A stretch of DNA of 37,168 nucleotides, taken from the NCBI GenBank assembly GCA_023146045.1, contig JAGLCW010000142.1, forward strand, positions 1 through 37,168, read 5' to 3'. Source of the DNA: Caldisericia bacterium (lineage in GTDB: Bacteria > Caldisericota > Caldisericia > UBA6126). Both the position numbers and the translations under genes were made by a program. Positions 9,276 to 18,420 of this stretch are shown piece by piece. Position 1 is the first letter of the stretch; each line of letters begins with the position of its first letter. The notes beneath the pieces are model-generated. The model made no database searches, was not told the origin of the DNA, and saw nothing but the letters and a program-made list of their open reading frames with translations.

Positions 9276-9321
9276 ATAAACCTCCGTAATTAAATTTTGA
9301 ATTACAGAATGTTTAACATGA

Positions 9322-9354
9322 AATAATTAAGGAATTGTTAAGGATTCATTAAGG
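9322..9354 (-). promoter_or_regulatory. Candidate Pho box: three 11-bp direct repeats upstream of pstS
   Basis: On the minus strand the sequence reads CCTTAATGAAT, CCTTAACAATT, CCTTAATTATT, three head-to-tail units of exactly 11 bp sharing CCTTAA. PhoB/PhoP-type response regulators bind direct repeats with this helical spacing, and the gene downstream is pstS. The repeats end about 46 nt before the GTG start. Promoter hexamers are not clear. No phoB/phoR genes lie in the window. Confidence 0.6.
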
Positions 9355-9360
9355 TTTTGT

Positions 9361-9396
9361 AAAAAAAAGGAGAGATGCTCAAACATCTCTCCTTTT
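9361..9396 (-). terminator. Rho-independent terminator after the PQQ-propeller gene
   Basis: GGAGAGATG (9369-9377), a 6-nt loop and CATCTCTCC (9384-9392) form a perfect 9-bp stem, extended by A/T pairs. On the minus strand it ends in a run of eight T. It lies just past the 9411 stop and separates the secreted-protein genes from the pst promoter. The plus-strand T-run is only four bases, so it works best on the minus strand. Confidence 0.9.
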
Positions 9397-9410
9397 GTCA
9401 TGCTGTGTTT

Positions 9411-11720
9411 TTATTCAGTATAGATTAACTTTATTTTTACTTGAGTAGTATTCTCAGCTTCATCTTTTGCTCTAATTCTAACTATTTCTTCTTCTTTTTT
9501 CATTGTATATTCATACGTGAAAGACCCGTCTTCTCTAAATGTAACTTCTTTTGTACCAATTTTTAAAGTAGCTCCTAGTTCAATTTTTCCTGTTATCACA
9601 ACAGTTTTTGAATCTGTTTCTAAAACTCTAGGCAAATCAACAATTAATTGTGGGGGGATAGTGTCTTTTGTAATCATCCCTTGGAAGTCTATTTCTCTAC
9701 CGTCTTTTGCTGTTACGAGTATATTTACAGGATTTTCTCCTTCTACTAAGCGTATTCTGTCGTAGAAGTATCCGCTTTGATATGCATAGACAATGTAACC
9801 ATTAATAAGCACTTTCGCAAAAGGATCAGTTTCTCCTTCTAATACAAACTCTGCATCGTTCGTGATTACTCCCTCATCTGGAATATTAACATATAATGTT
9901 AATGGTTCTGTAACTAATATCGTAATTTCAAGTTCAATTGTTTTATTGCCTTTATTTGTTTCAACTAAAATTTTAGCTGTATTTTTCCCTTTTGGTAATC
10001 CCCCAGTGTCAATTGTAACAAAACAGCTTTGTATATTTTGTGTAATTGTTTTTGGAGTAATTTTTACCCATGATTCTGTTCCAAAAACATTTCCATTCAT
10101 TTTGTCTGTACCAGTCCAAACAACTCTAAAACTTCTTTGAACAATTTCTCCTTGATTTACATCTTGGATATAAATTGTTGAGGGCTCAGTATACAAAATT
10201 GGTTCAGCATTCTCTGAAAAACAATATAAGGCATTTCCAGAAACATATACTTCTTCTCCTGTAACAACAGGCATTCTACCATAATTACCAGTAGCATATC
10301 TATAATCAATTTTTCCATCTGCTTTACTCAAACAAATGAAATCGCCTTCGTATAGTATTGTGTATAGGTAATTCTTCGAAGCTAAAAGTTCTGTAAAGTA
10401 TGAAAATCTATCGTACTTTTCGTGCCACCACAATCTTTCTAAATCGTAGTTTATGCAATAAATACGCCCAGTGAAAGATGCTAAATAAATTGCATCTTTT
10501 GCTAAAGAGGGAGCAAAATTACCAAAATTTTCATCTTTAAAAACCATGCTTTGCTCAAGTTTCCCAGTTTCAATATTTACCTTTTGCAACCAACTTTCCT
10601 TTGGTGTTCCTCCTCCCCTTCTTCCCATTCTCATAGGATTTTCTGTAACATAAATATAACCATCTTTTATGCTTGGAGTACCAAGAAATCCATACTCTTC
10701 AAGCGGTTTTAAATACCAAACTTGTCTATCTTTTATTGTGTTAAAAGCGTAAAGTTGCGGAGGAATAAATGTTCTTGAGGCTCTGTCATATTTATATGCA
10801 GCTGCCATGATTACATCACCACTTTTTGTAATATATCCACCATAAAAAGAAAACTCTTCAATTTCAAATGTTTGTATCACATCGCCTTTAGTATCAAAAC
10901 AAGATATTTTACCGCCAGCAGTTTTTGTGAATGTGCTATTCATTCTACCTGATGCAACGTACACCAAATCACCATCTACAAGAGGTGGGCTTACCATAAG
11001 CTCTTGTTCAATTCTCTTGTGCCAAACTTCTTTTCCAGTTTTAAGGTCAACAGCGTAGATTAGTGACGAATCGTCTTCTATTCCTCTTCTAGAAAAAATT
11101 GGACCAAATGTTATGTACATTCTTTCTAAACTTATATCAATTCCAGCTACATATCTTTTCTCTTCAAGCGGATACTTCCAATTTGTAGATGCATCTTTAG
11201 CATTTATTGAATGAACATACCCACTATGGTCTGCAAAAAATATCTGATCTCCGTATACTTGGATATTTGTTATATAATCTCCATAAAAAAAATATCGCCA
11301 TAGCATAGATATCTTGTTGCTTGTTTCTAAATCTACATATCCAGAATGTTGATTATTCCCTTTAAACCCATGGAAGAAAAACGTATTCTCTTCTTCTTCG
11401 GGATCTTTATCGTCTTCTTCAGCAATCGTTGCATTTACAGCTTCTGGATTTAAAACATCAAAATTAATTGTTTCAGCAATTTCGACTGTTTTTTGATACT
11501 CACTAATAGAATATCCCGGAATAAACACTTCTGGGAGCATTACGTTGGAAAAATTTGGATGACCCATGGTAATAGATCTATAGCTTAATGTTTCAAACAC
11601 GGCTGGTCTATTGTTTTCGCTACATAAATCGTTACTTGCAAAAGCACTAATACCAACAAGCAAGCTACTAGACATTAGCAGTATAACAATAGTTGAAGCA
11701 ATAATTTTTAAAATTTTCAT
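9411..11720 (-). CDS. Exported PQQ-like beta-propeller protein with C-terminal Ig-like domains
   Basis: A 769-aa secreted protein. Signal peptide about 1-28 (hydrophobic core IIASTIVILLMSSSLLVG, cleavage near AFA|SN). An acidic linker EEDDKDPEEEEN lies near 100-112. From about 115 to 500 there are repeated blades of the PQQ-like/BamB-like propeller type, such as FFADHSGYVHSINAKDASTNWKY and YAVDLKTGKEVWHKR. The last 250 residues look like Ig-type or glucodextranase-B-like modules: VLEGETDPFAKVLINGYIV...ENPVNILVTAKDG and ITGKIELGATLKIG. No sortase motif, SLH domain or C-terminal helix is seen. Its ATG overlaps the stop of the 2207-aa gene (ATGA), so the two are co-expressed. True PQQ cofactor binding is not implied. 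Function is unknown; a structural or binding surface role is inferred. Confidence 0.85.
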   Translation of the reverse strand: MKILKIIASTIVILLMSSSLLVGISAFASNDLCSENNRPAVFETLSYRSITMGHPNFSNVMLPEVFIPGYSISEYQKTVEIAETINFDVLNPEAVNATIAEEDDKDPEEEENTFFFHGFKGNNQHSGYVDLETSNKISMLWRYFFYGDYITNIQVYGDQIFFADHSGYVHSINAKDASTNWKYPLEEKRYVAGIDISLERMYITFGPIFSRRGIEDDSSLIYAVDLKTGKEVWHKRIEQELMVSPPLVDGDLVYVASGRMNSTFTKTAGGKISCFDTKGDVIQTFEIEEFSFYGGYITKSGDVIMAAAYKYDRASRTFIPPQLYAFNTIKDRQVWYLKPLEEYGFLGTPSIKDGYIYVTENPMRMGRRGGGTPKESWLQKVNIETGKLEQSMVFKDENFGNFAPSLAKDAIYLASFTGRIYCINYDLERLWWHEKYDRFSYFTELLASKNYLYTILYEGDFICLSKADGKIDYRYATGNYGRMPVVTGEEVYVSGNALYCFSENAEPILYTEPSTIYIQDVNQGEIVQRSFRVVWTGTDKMNGNVFGTESWVKITPKTITQNIQSCFVTIDTGGLPKGKNTAKILVETNKGNKTIELEITILVTEPLTLYVNIPDEGVITNDAEFVLEGETDPFAKVLINGYIVYAYQSGYFYDRIRLVEGENPVNILVTAKDGREIDFQGMITKDTIPPQLIVDLPRVLETDSKTVVITGKIELGATLKIGTKEVTFREDGSFTYEYTMKKEEEIVRIRAKDEAENTTQVKIKLIYTE

Positions 11721-14700
11721 GGTTTTACCACCGGAATAAATGTTTCTGCTTCAAAATACTTTTCTTTTAAAGCATAGATCCTTACTTCTCTTTTTTGCTC
11801 AGGTGGTTTAACGTGGAAAACAATCTCGCCTTTTTCATTTGAGACCTTAGTCATAGAAAATCCTTCACCAGACATGGAGACAGTAACTCCTTCAATTGGA
11901 GCTTTTGTTCCTTTTTCAAGAAGTATTATTTTTATATCGTTATCATGATCCTGAATTAGATAATTTTCAACAGGTAATTTAATTTCAATAGCTTTAAGTA
12001 CATCAAAATGTGTTTTCAAATCAACAACATATTTTATTGGAAAATTAAATGTTTCTGGATAGTTTTTCACTAAATAATTATCTGATGAATAAAGCAAAGA
12101 AGCAGTATCTTCGCCAATACCAGTAGGAGTAAAAGAAATTGAGGCTCTTCTGTTGAATCGATCAACAGATTCCACGCCACCATAAATTGAGGACTCATGT
12201 TGATTGCCTTGTAGATGTACCCACCCACCTTCTATTGCCATATCTCGGCTATCTGCAGGAGTAATATATATATAAAATGCATTTGTCATGCCATATACCA
12301 AATCGTAATTCCCTGGGCAAAGCAAATCACGTCTTAGCGGCAATTGCGTTTCGGAATCTCTAATAGCAACTTTTGGAGGCCCTATGGCAATATTTCTGTC
12401 TGGTAGTGCATCCCAATCAAGTTTAAAAATTCCGTCTGCAAGAGAATAACCATTCGCTGAATCCCATGTTTTCCTAAATCTACCCAAGATTGACGTTGGG
12501 TCATCAGAAAAAGTAGGAGGTTTTCCAACTACATCATTAAAAATTAGAGAGTCAGAATAATCATTGCAATTCACCAACACTCCAATATCACATACATCTT
12601 CCGCATAAACAAAGAAATACACTTCACCATTTTTATCAATGTCAAATGAGTCTTCTTTGGTTAACATCCCGTCTTTATCAAAATCTGTAAACATATAAAC
12701 CCCATCATGAGCATAGTTGTAAATACAACCATAACCCCAACCATCATTTTCTATCATTGTTGGATTTGGAAGAATTCTACCGGATTTTGAAAATAACCCA
12801 CTATCGTACATTGTGTTTGTAGTATTATAGAATACTTCTTCAGCATCTACATCATATTCGTTGTGGAAGCCAGCCATTTGAAAAGTATTTGATGGGTTAA
12901 TTTCTATTTTTCCTAAATCATCCATTATGCTCATATGCAAAAAATACCCATCTGGAACATAATCAAAATTTTCTGATAAATCAAAACTTGCAGGCTTTGT
13001 TGTGTAAGGAGTCATTCTTCCTGAATGAACAAGGGTTTCTCCAGCATCTTCTGATCTGAATGGATTTCCTCTGTTTACGCCTTTAATTAATTTTCCTTGT
13101 GCATTAAAGGCTTGAACCCCAAGCAAATAAATCTTGTTTGTTCCAGCAGTCATAAGAAAATCAGGATCGCCAATCTCAATAGCTCCTCGAACCTGACCTT
13201 TTCTATCCATAAATAATGGCATAATGTTATACTCAATGGATGGAGAAGCTACTTTAACAAAAGTTCTTCCCATATGTAGATGGTCTGGGCTATAAACAAC
13301 TACTTCAAAGGCTCCTTCATCATTTGCTAAAAAGTTTTTAAACTTGTATTTTCCAACTCTACTTTCATCAAAATCAATTCCAATTGGAGAAAACCGATTG
13401 TTTGGTTTTGAGTACATCTTTACATTACAATCATCTTTTAAATCCATATTGTGTAAGTCAGTACGAGTCCAATAGTACTGAGGTAATGGTTCTTTGGGGG
13501 TATCAACAAACAAGTGCTGCCATACATCATTTTCATCAACGTTTGATCTTCCGTTTGGATCCATTACGCCAAAAGTGAAATCTAAGTACATTCCAGTAGA
13601 ATCCTGGACAACAAATGATAACGGGTTTCCTGGATCCACTAATTCTGATATACAGCCAGCAGTTAATGGAGACGGATAAGTCCCAACAATTAAATCTTCA
13701 TGAGCTTTAATCTTTATATTTTTTTCACCAGCTAGATAAACTTCATGAGATCGCCAATGGTATTTTGGTGTAAAAGCTCTATCTCCATTATCATCGTAAA
13801 ATTTGTATGCGCTCAAATATATTGGGGTTACTTCTTCGGTTGAAATTACATGATCCATTCTTCTAGAAAATCTATCTCCCACTCTACTGCAAAAGTCTGT
13901 ACCATACTGTGTTATCTGAGTCCCAGTAGCCTCTGTTAATTCTAGAGGATACACACCATTATTAACATTATATGTTCTTCCATCAAATACTCCACCAGAC
14001 CACGTGTTTGTATCTAAATAATAAGTACCAATAATCTCTGTTTCCCAATCTGCAAACGAAACTTTTTCATCTTCATTTAAATCTAACCAAGCGTTTCCAC
14101 CGAAATTGATTCGACCATCTCCTGCACCAATTTCGTATGGATCTAACGCCATTGAAGTATAATATCTGATTCCACGATCTTGCCACAGTATAACATAAGC
14201 ATTATTGCAATATTTTGATTCTTGATAAGGTTCATCTTCATAAAGTGTTGGTTTCAAAACATGATCCGAGAAAACCTCTAAACTATCTGGAACATTTTCA
14301 AAATCAAGTCCATGAACCGGTATTCCAACGACAGGTTTTTCGCTACAACAATCACCAAGTTCAATTTCTGTGCCATCTGCTAATATAATTTTTACATGTA
14401 GATTCCCACTTCTAAGAAGAGTAAGCTCTGGTATGTTTATAACAGCTGGTATTCCTCTATAATCTAGTATCCCAGTTCTTACTAATAGTGGATTCCAATC
14501 TTCTTCTTCAAAAACTATTTCATTGGCACCAAACCCTATTGAACCAGACCAATTTTTACCACTAGATTGATACCACTTTGCTATAGATCTATCTATCACC
14601 AATTTTCCAGTTTCATTAAATAATAATGGAATACGACTACTTGGGATTACGCTCCCGTCATCTCTATCAAGAACTTGAGGGCATTTAAATGGTCCTTCTA

Positions 14701-17700
14701 CAATAATTTTATCAATCCTTCTATTCGAAGGCATGTCTTCACCAAAAGCGATAAATTCTCCAGCTTTATTTTGTAACGTGAAAATAATATCATAATCGGT
14801 CATTGGATATTGCTCTGTCCCCAATTTTCGAAATGGACTATCTTCGTAAATAGCTTTTGATATTGTTGGGGTTGAACTAAAGCCAAATGCTCCTGATCCT
14901 CTCCTGTATTTTCTCATGTATCTGGTTCTACCAATATGTGTTTGTCCAGCTGGATATGCAATAAAATCAAGGTTCCAGTTTTGAACCAAAGGATTATAAG
15001 GAGAAACAATAACCGGATCATCCATCGGATACAAAGGATGATCACCAGCAGTGTAGTCTACACTTGAATATTGCAAACCATGATCAACAATTGCTAGATT
15101 CGTAAAGTTCACATCCTCCACTACAGGCGACTTAAGAGTTTTCCACCCAAGATATTGAATCTGTCCAGATTCAATTTGCTTAAACACAGGTGGATGGTCC
15201 AAAGAATTGTTATAATCATACAAAGCATTTTTTGCGTATGTCCTAAGTTTAAATTCATCTCCACCAAATATTGGCAAAAGAGCTATTGGATAGTCTCCAC
15301 CTGGATCTCCTTGATTCAAATCCCCATAGGTTTCAAACAATATGTCAACACCAAATTTCTCCACTCTAGCATTTTTAATAATGAACTGTACTCCATTTAT
15401 TTCCAGCTCATGCATTCCTCCATCGAAGATACCAATTTCATCGTTAAAAGTTATTCTGTTAAAATCAATATCATCTGATGGATATAAGTTAAATCCTTCA
15501 GAACAATCTGCATTAAAGAAAGATGGCTCTTCATATATAAACATCGGAGTTGGAGACAATTTATCTGCAAAATTCAAAATTCCTTTTGGCTCCACGTCTT
15601 GCCAAAACCAAAAACAATAACTTCTGTCTCTATTTACCTGTACAATGTATCTATCAATTCTAGTATTTGAAGTAGCATAAGCTGTAAAAAAATAATCTAT
15701 TCCAGCGCCTGTAGCGTTGTAATTTCCAATAATTTGCTCATTATTCCTAGATGAAATAATTGGATATGGATCGTTAACGTCTAGTGGATTGTCAGCATCG
15801 TTCAAATGAGCCCAAAGATTTGGAAATCTTAAATCAAATGTAGACACACATTTTTTTGACGGCACAATACTTGCATCTTCTGGGAAAACATTAAATGATA
15901 ATTGTGTATAATAGTCTGTAGAAAAATTGTCTGGCAAAAGACTTTCGAACCTTTTTTGGCGATTATCTATTTTGGACTCATAAAAGTATGAGTTATAAAC
16001 ATGATCAATGAAATCAAACCTTTTATAGTCAACACCTTGAGAGTCTACAAAAACAAGTAAGGAAAGCGGATATTCCCACCCTTTTTTTGTAAAACTACTT
16101 GTATATGGAGTAATTGTGTAAGCCTCTTTGATAGTTTTTTGATCTTTGTTAATTCTTTGCTTAATCATTGGCATTGGATATCTAGAAGAAATCAAAGAAG
16201 GTTCTTCAATAAATACATAAGTTGTTCGTTTTTCTTTTCCTGGTAAAAGATCTACTTTTATTTCTGTAGTTTGCTCTACTTTTAGTGTATTTGACAATTC
16301 AGTGCGGATATCTTGTTTGCCTGGTTGTACTGGCAAATCTAAGTACCTGAAATTTCCATTTCTCCACATTGATAGTCCATAAAAATGAGAAAATCTGTAA
16401 AAGTACGATGTTGTTTCAACGATTGTACCTTCTAGATAAATTTTCCCAAAAATACTTACTGGAGTGATTCTTGTGTCTTGAGCCTGCACAAAAAACATTC
16501 TTTGCACAATGGATTGTTTCTTATATATAGGTTCTCCAACATCTATGGTCCCATTTAAGTTGTTGCTTTCATCATTGCTAAAACGATCTGTCCAAAGATA
16601 GTCGCTGCCAATTGAATCAAGAATAAATCCATAGTCAGCGTCGCCTGTTGTAACAATCGAGCCAGCAATGTATTCTATTTCATTCAAACCATTAAGAACT
16701 TTTACATCAATTATTCTTTCGTCTCCCTGAGAAACTATGTCGTTTTCATCAGTATCTCTATATATTGGATCTCCAACTCCAAATCCATTTCCACTAGTAT
16801 CATGAAACAGTATTGTGTTCTCAATCGGGAATAATGAAGTTTTGAAATCTATGTCAGATGTTCTATCTGACATTCCAAGAATTTCCTCAGAAAATCCATT
16901 TTCTTTGAAATTATCAAACAAATCGTAGGCTTTAATTTTAGAATTTTCAAGAGCGAGCTTATTATTTATACCATTGTCATAGAACCATTCAATTCCAAGA
17001 TACCCAGCGTATTCTGGTTTAACTTGATTAACAAATTGCGAAAATATATATGAATCACCACTTACAAGAACACCCTGAGATAGTGAAACAAATGAATTTG
17101 GAACATCTGAATTTGGTGAAACCAACCGTATAGAAAAATAATCTTTGGTAGAAGTAATAATATTTGTTTCAAACCCAATATCGTTTCTCTCTCCGGTAGA
17201 AGGGATTTCAAATAAACAGAATGCATCGTTTGTGTGTATGCCCCAATTGATGAGAGAATAATCATTTTTGTCAATTTTAATATCTACCGGTAAAAGTCTG
17301 ACACTATTTTCTAAAACTTTCTCTTTTGAAGAATCTGATACATCGTAAATAAATTCTTTAAAAAGTTCATATTCATATTTTTTGCCAACAGAATACTTTC
17401 CATCAACTATGACTTGATCTGAATGCATTTCATTAATCGTAAATGGAATTAAATCTTTACCAACATCAAGGTCTCCAAATTGTACAATTGATAAAACCTC
17501 ATACTGAATTTTTTGATCTTGGAAAAAAACAGGGGATAGCCTCGTATCTCCAAATTGAACTTCATTAGCTAATGGATTAACTATTCTATATATTGTTTCA
17601 AATGGGTTGTACTTGCTGTCTATTTCAACATTTTCTGTGTGCTTTTCATTTTGGTTAAACCGAATTAAGCTTAATTCAAAATCCCAGTCTTTTTTTAAAA

Positions 17701-18340
17701 CCAAGGAACCAATTTGGTAGTCGATCCTATCTAGTAGAGAAACAAGAAATTCTCTTTCTTCAATTTGAATGATATTGTTTTCGCTATTTATGATATTTGC
17801 TATTGGATATGGTCCTAAAGTATTATTCCCGGCGTCTGTATCCACAGAATATCTAATTCTTCCATCTAGAATATTAGCATTATTGCAACTTCCTTCAACA
17901 AATGAAGGGTTGTTAGGATCATTTTGTGGGTTGTATATGCAGTTTTGAAATTTACCATCTGGATCCAACCAGATGTTATTGTGATCATCTAAAACAACGT
18001 AATATTTTCCACTACCTATGGTTTTGCCACTTTCTGGATATAGATTTAAATAAAATTCTGTATACATTACAGGCTTTGTTGTTTCTCCAGAAAGAGTATC
18101 CGTCATTTGGAATATGTCGTTGCCCCACGGAATGGATTTGTATTTTTGCCACGGAAAAATTCTATTCTCGTCTAACTTTTTTTCTTCATAATCATATCCA
18201 ACACTATACCAATGCTGCATACTCTGGATCCAAGAAGATACAACTTGATTAGTATTTGCATCAGCATTTTGCAATCTTCCAAAAGTAGATAAAACCAGCA
18301 CAAAGGATACAATCCATACAATAATGTGTTTCTTATGCAT
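11717..18340 (-). CDS. Giant secreted protein of unknown function (2207 aa)
   Basis: I do not recognise a named family over most of the length. Signal peptide: MHKKHIIVWIVSFVLVLSTF, cleavage probably near ADA|NT. The body is rich in Tyr, Asp, Asn and Pro with beta-strand-like segments. Asp/Asn-rich loops resemble calcium-binding dockerin or EF-hand-like turns: DTSGNGFGVGDPIYRDTDEND (about 515-535), NNLNGTIDVGEPIY (about 590-600), DGRINFGGNAWLDLNEDEKVSFADWE and DFDKDGMLTKEDSFDIDKNGE. The end (IEGVTVSMSGEGFSMTKVSNEKGEIVFHV) looks like a carboxypeptidase-regulatory or Ig-like fold. Some 15-20 cysteines are scattered along it. No catalytic motif or wall anchor is seen. AGAGG lies eight nt before ATG 18340. 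It is co-translated with the downstream propeller gene. Likely a surface or matrix protein; that is inference. Confidence 0.8.
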   Translation of the reverse strand: MHKKHIIVWIVSFVLVLSTFGRLQNADANTNQVVSSWIQSMQHWYSVGYDYEEKKLDENRIFPWQKYKSIPWGNDIFQMTDTLSGETTKPVMYTEFYLNLYPESGKTIGSGKYYVVLDDHNNIWLDPDGKFQNCIYNPQNDPNNPSFVEGSCNNANILDGRIRYSVDTDAGNNTLGPYPIANIINSENNIIQIEEREFLVSLLDRIDYQIGSLVLKKDWDFELSLIRFNQNEKHTENVEIDSKYNPFETIYRIVNPLANEVQFGDTRLSPVFFQDQKIQYEVLSIVQFGDLDVGKDLIPFTINEMHSDQVIVDGKYSVGKKYEYELFKEFIYDVSDSSKEKVLENSVRLLPVDIKIDKNDYSLINWGIHTNDAFCLFEIPSTGERNDIGFETNIITSTKDYFSIRLVSPNSDVPNSFVSLSQGVLVSGDSYIFSQFVNQVKPEYAGYLGIEWFYDNGINNKLALENSKIKAYDLFDNFKENGFSEEILGMSDRTSDIDFKTSLFPIENTILFHDTSGNGFGVGDPIYRDTDENDIVSQGDERIIDVKVLNGLNEIEYIAGSIVTTGDADYGFILDSIGSDYLWTDRFSNDESNNLNGTIDVGEPIYKKQSIVQRMFFVQAQDTRITPVSIFGKIYLEGTIVETTSYFYRFSHFYGLSMWRNGNFRYLDLPVQPGKQDIRTELSNTLKVEQTTEIKVDLLPGKEKRTTYVFIEEPSLISSRYPMPMIKQRINKDQKTIKEAYTITPYTSSFTKKGWEYPLSLLVFVDSQGVDYKRFDFIDHVYNSYFYESKIDNRQKRFESLLPDNFSTDYYTQLSFNVFPEDASIVPSKKCVSTFDLRFPNLWAHLNDADNPLDVNDPYPIISSRNNEQIIGNYNATGAGIDYFFTAYATSNTRIDRYIVQVNRDRSYCFWFWQDVEPKGILNFADKLSPTPMFIYEEPSFFNADCSEGFNLYPSDDIDFNRITFNDEIGIFDGGMHELEINGVQFIIKNARVEKFGVDILFETYGDLNQGDPGGDYPIALLPIFGGDEFKLRTYAKNALYDYNNSLDHPPVFKQIESGQIQYLGWKTLKSPVVEDVNFTNLAIVDHGLQYSSVDYTAGDHPLYPMDDPVIVSPYNPLVQNWNLDFIAYPAGQTHIGRTRYMRKYRRGSGAFGFSSTPTISKAIYEDSPFRKLGTEQYPMTDYDIIFTLQNKAGEFIAFGEDMPSNRRIDKIIVEGPFKCPQVLDRDDGSVIPSSRIPLLFNETGKLVIDRSIAKWYQSSGKNWSGSIGFGANEIVFEEEDWNPLLVRTGILDYRGIPAVINIPELTLLRSGNLHVKIILADGTEIELGDCCSEKPVVGIPVHGLDFENVPDSLEVFSDHVLKPTLYEDEPYQESKYCNNAYVILWQDRGIRYYTSMALDPYEIGAGDGRINFGGNAWLDLNEDEKVSFADWETEIIGTYYLDTNTWSGGVFDGRTYNVNNGVYPLELTEATGTQITQYGTDFCSRVGDRFSRRMDHVISTEEVTPIYLSAYKFYDDNGDRAFTPKYHWRSHEVYLAGEKNIKIKAHEDLIVGTYPSPLTAGCISELVDPGNPLSFVVQDSTGMYLDFTFGVMDPNGRSNVDENDVWQHLFVDTPKEPLPQYYWTRTDLHNMDLKDDCNVKMYSKPNNRFSPIGIDFDESRVGKYKFKNFLANDEGAFEVVVYSPDHLHMGRTFVKVASPSIEYNIMPLFMDRKGQVRGAIEIGDPDFLMTAGTNKIYLLGVQAFNAQGKLIKGVNRGNPFRSEDAGETLVHSGRMTPYTTKPASFDLSENFDYVPDGYFLHMSIMDDLGKIEINPSNTFQMAGFHNEYDVDAEEVFYNTTNTMYDSGLFSKSGRILPNPTMIENDGWGYGCIYNYAHDGVYMFTDFDKDGMLTKEDSFDIDKNGEVYFFVYAEDVCDIGVLVNCNDYSDSLIFNDVVGKPPTFSDDPTSILGRFRKTWDSANGYSLADGIFKLDWDALPDRNIAIGPPKVAIRDSETQLPLRRDLLCPGNYDLVYGMTNAFYIYITPADSRDMAIEGGWVHLQGNQHESSIYGGVESVDRFNRRASISFTPTGIGEDTASLLYSSDNYLVKNYPETFNFPIKYVVDLKTHFDVLKAIEIKLPVENYLIQDHDNDIKIILLEKGTKAPIEGVTVSMSGEGFSMTKVSNEKGEIVFHVKPPEQKREVRIYALKEKYFEAETFIPVVKP

Positions 18341-18420
18341 ATACCAAACCTCTTTTGTCTTTTCTAGTGATTATTGTACATGGAAAAGGAAAAAGAAGTT
18401 ACAAAATGTATTAAATTGCG

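Noticed and set aside
13384-15620. Plus-strand ORFs (60-110 aa) across the 2207-aa gene
   Set aside because: The minus-strand frame is continuous with a signal peptide and ribosome binding site; these low-complexity plus ORFs look like shadows.
18341-18420. Separate promoter or terminator between the SBBP gene and the 2207-aa gene
   Set aside because: Only a TACAAT with no properly spaced -35, and no hairpin with a T-run, so neither is supported.
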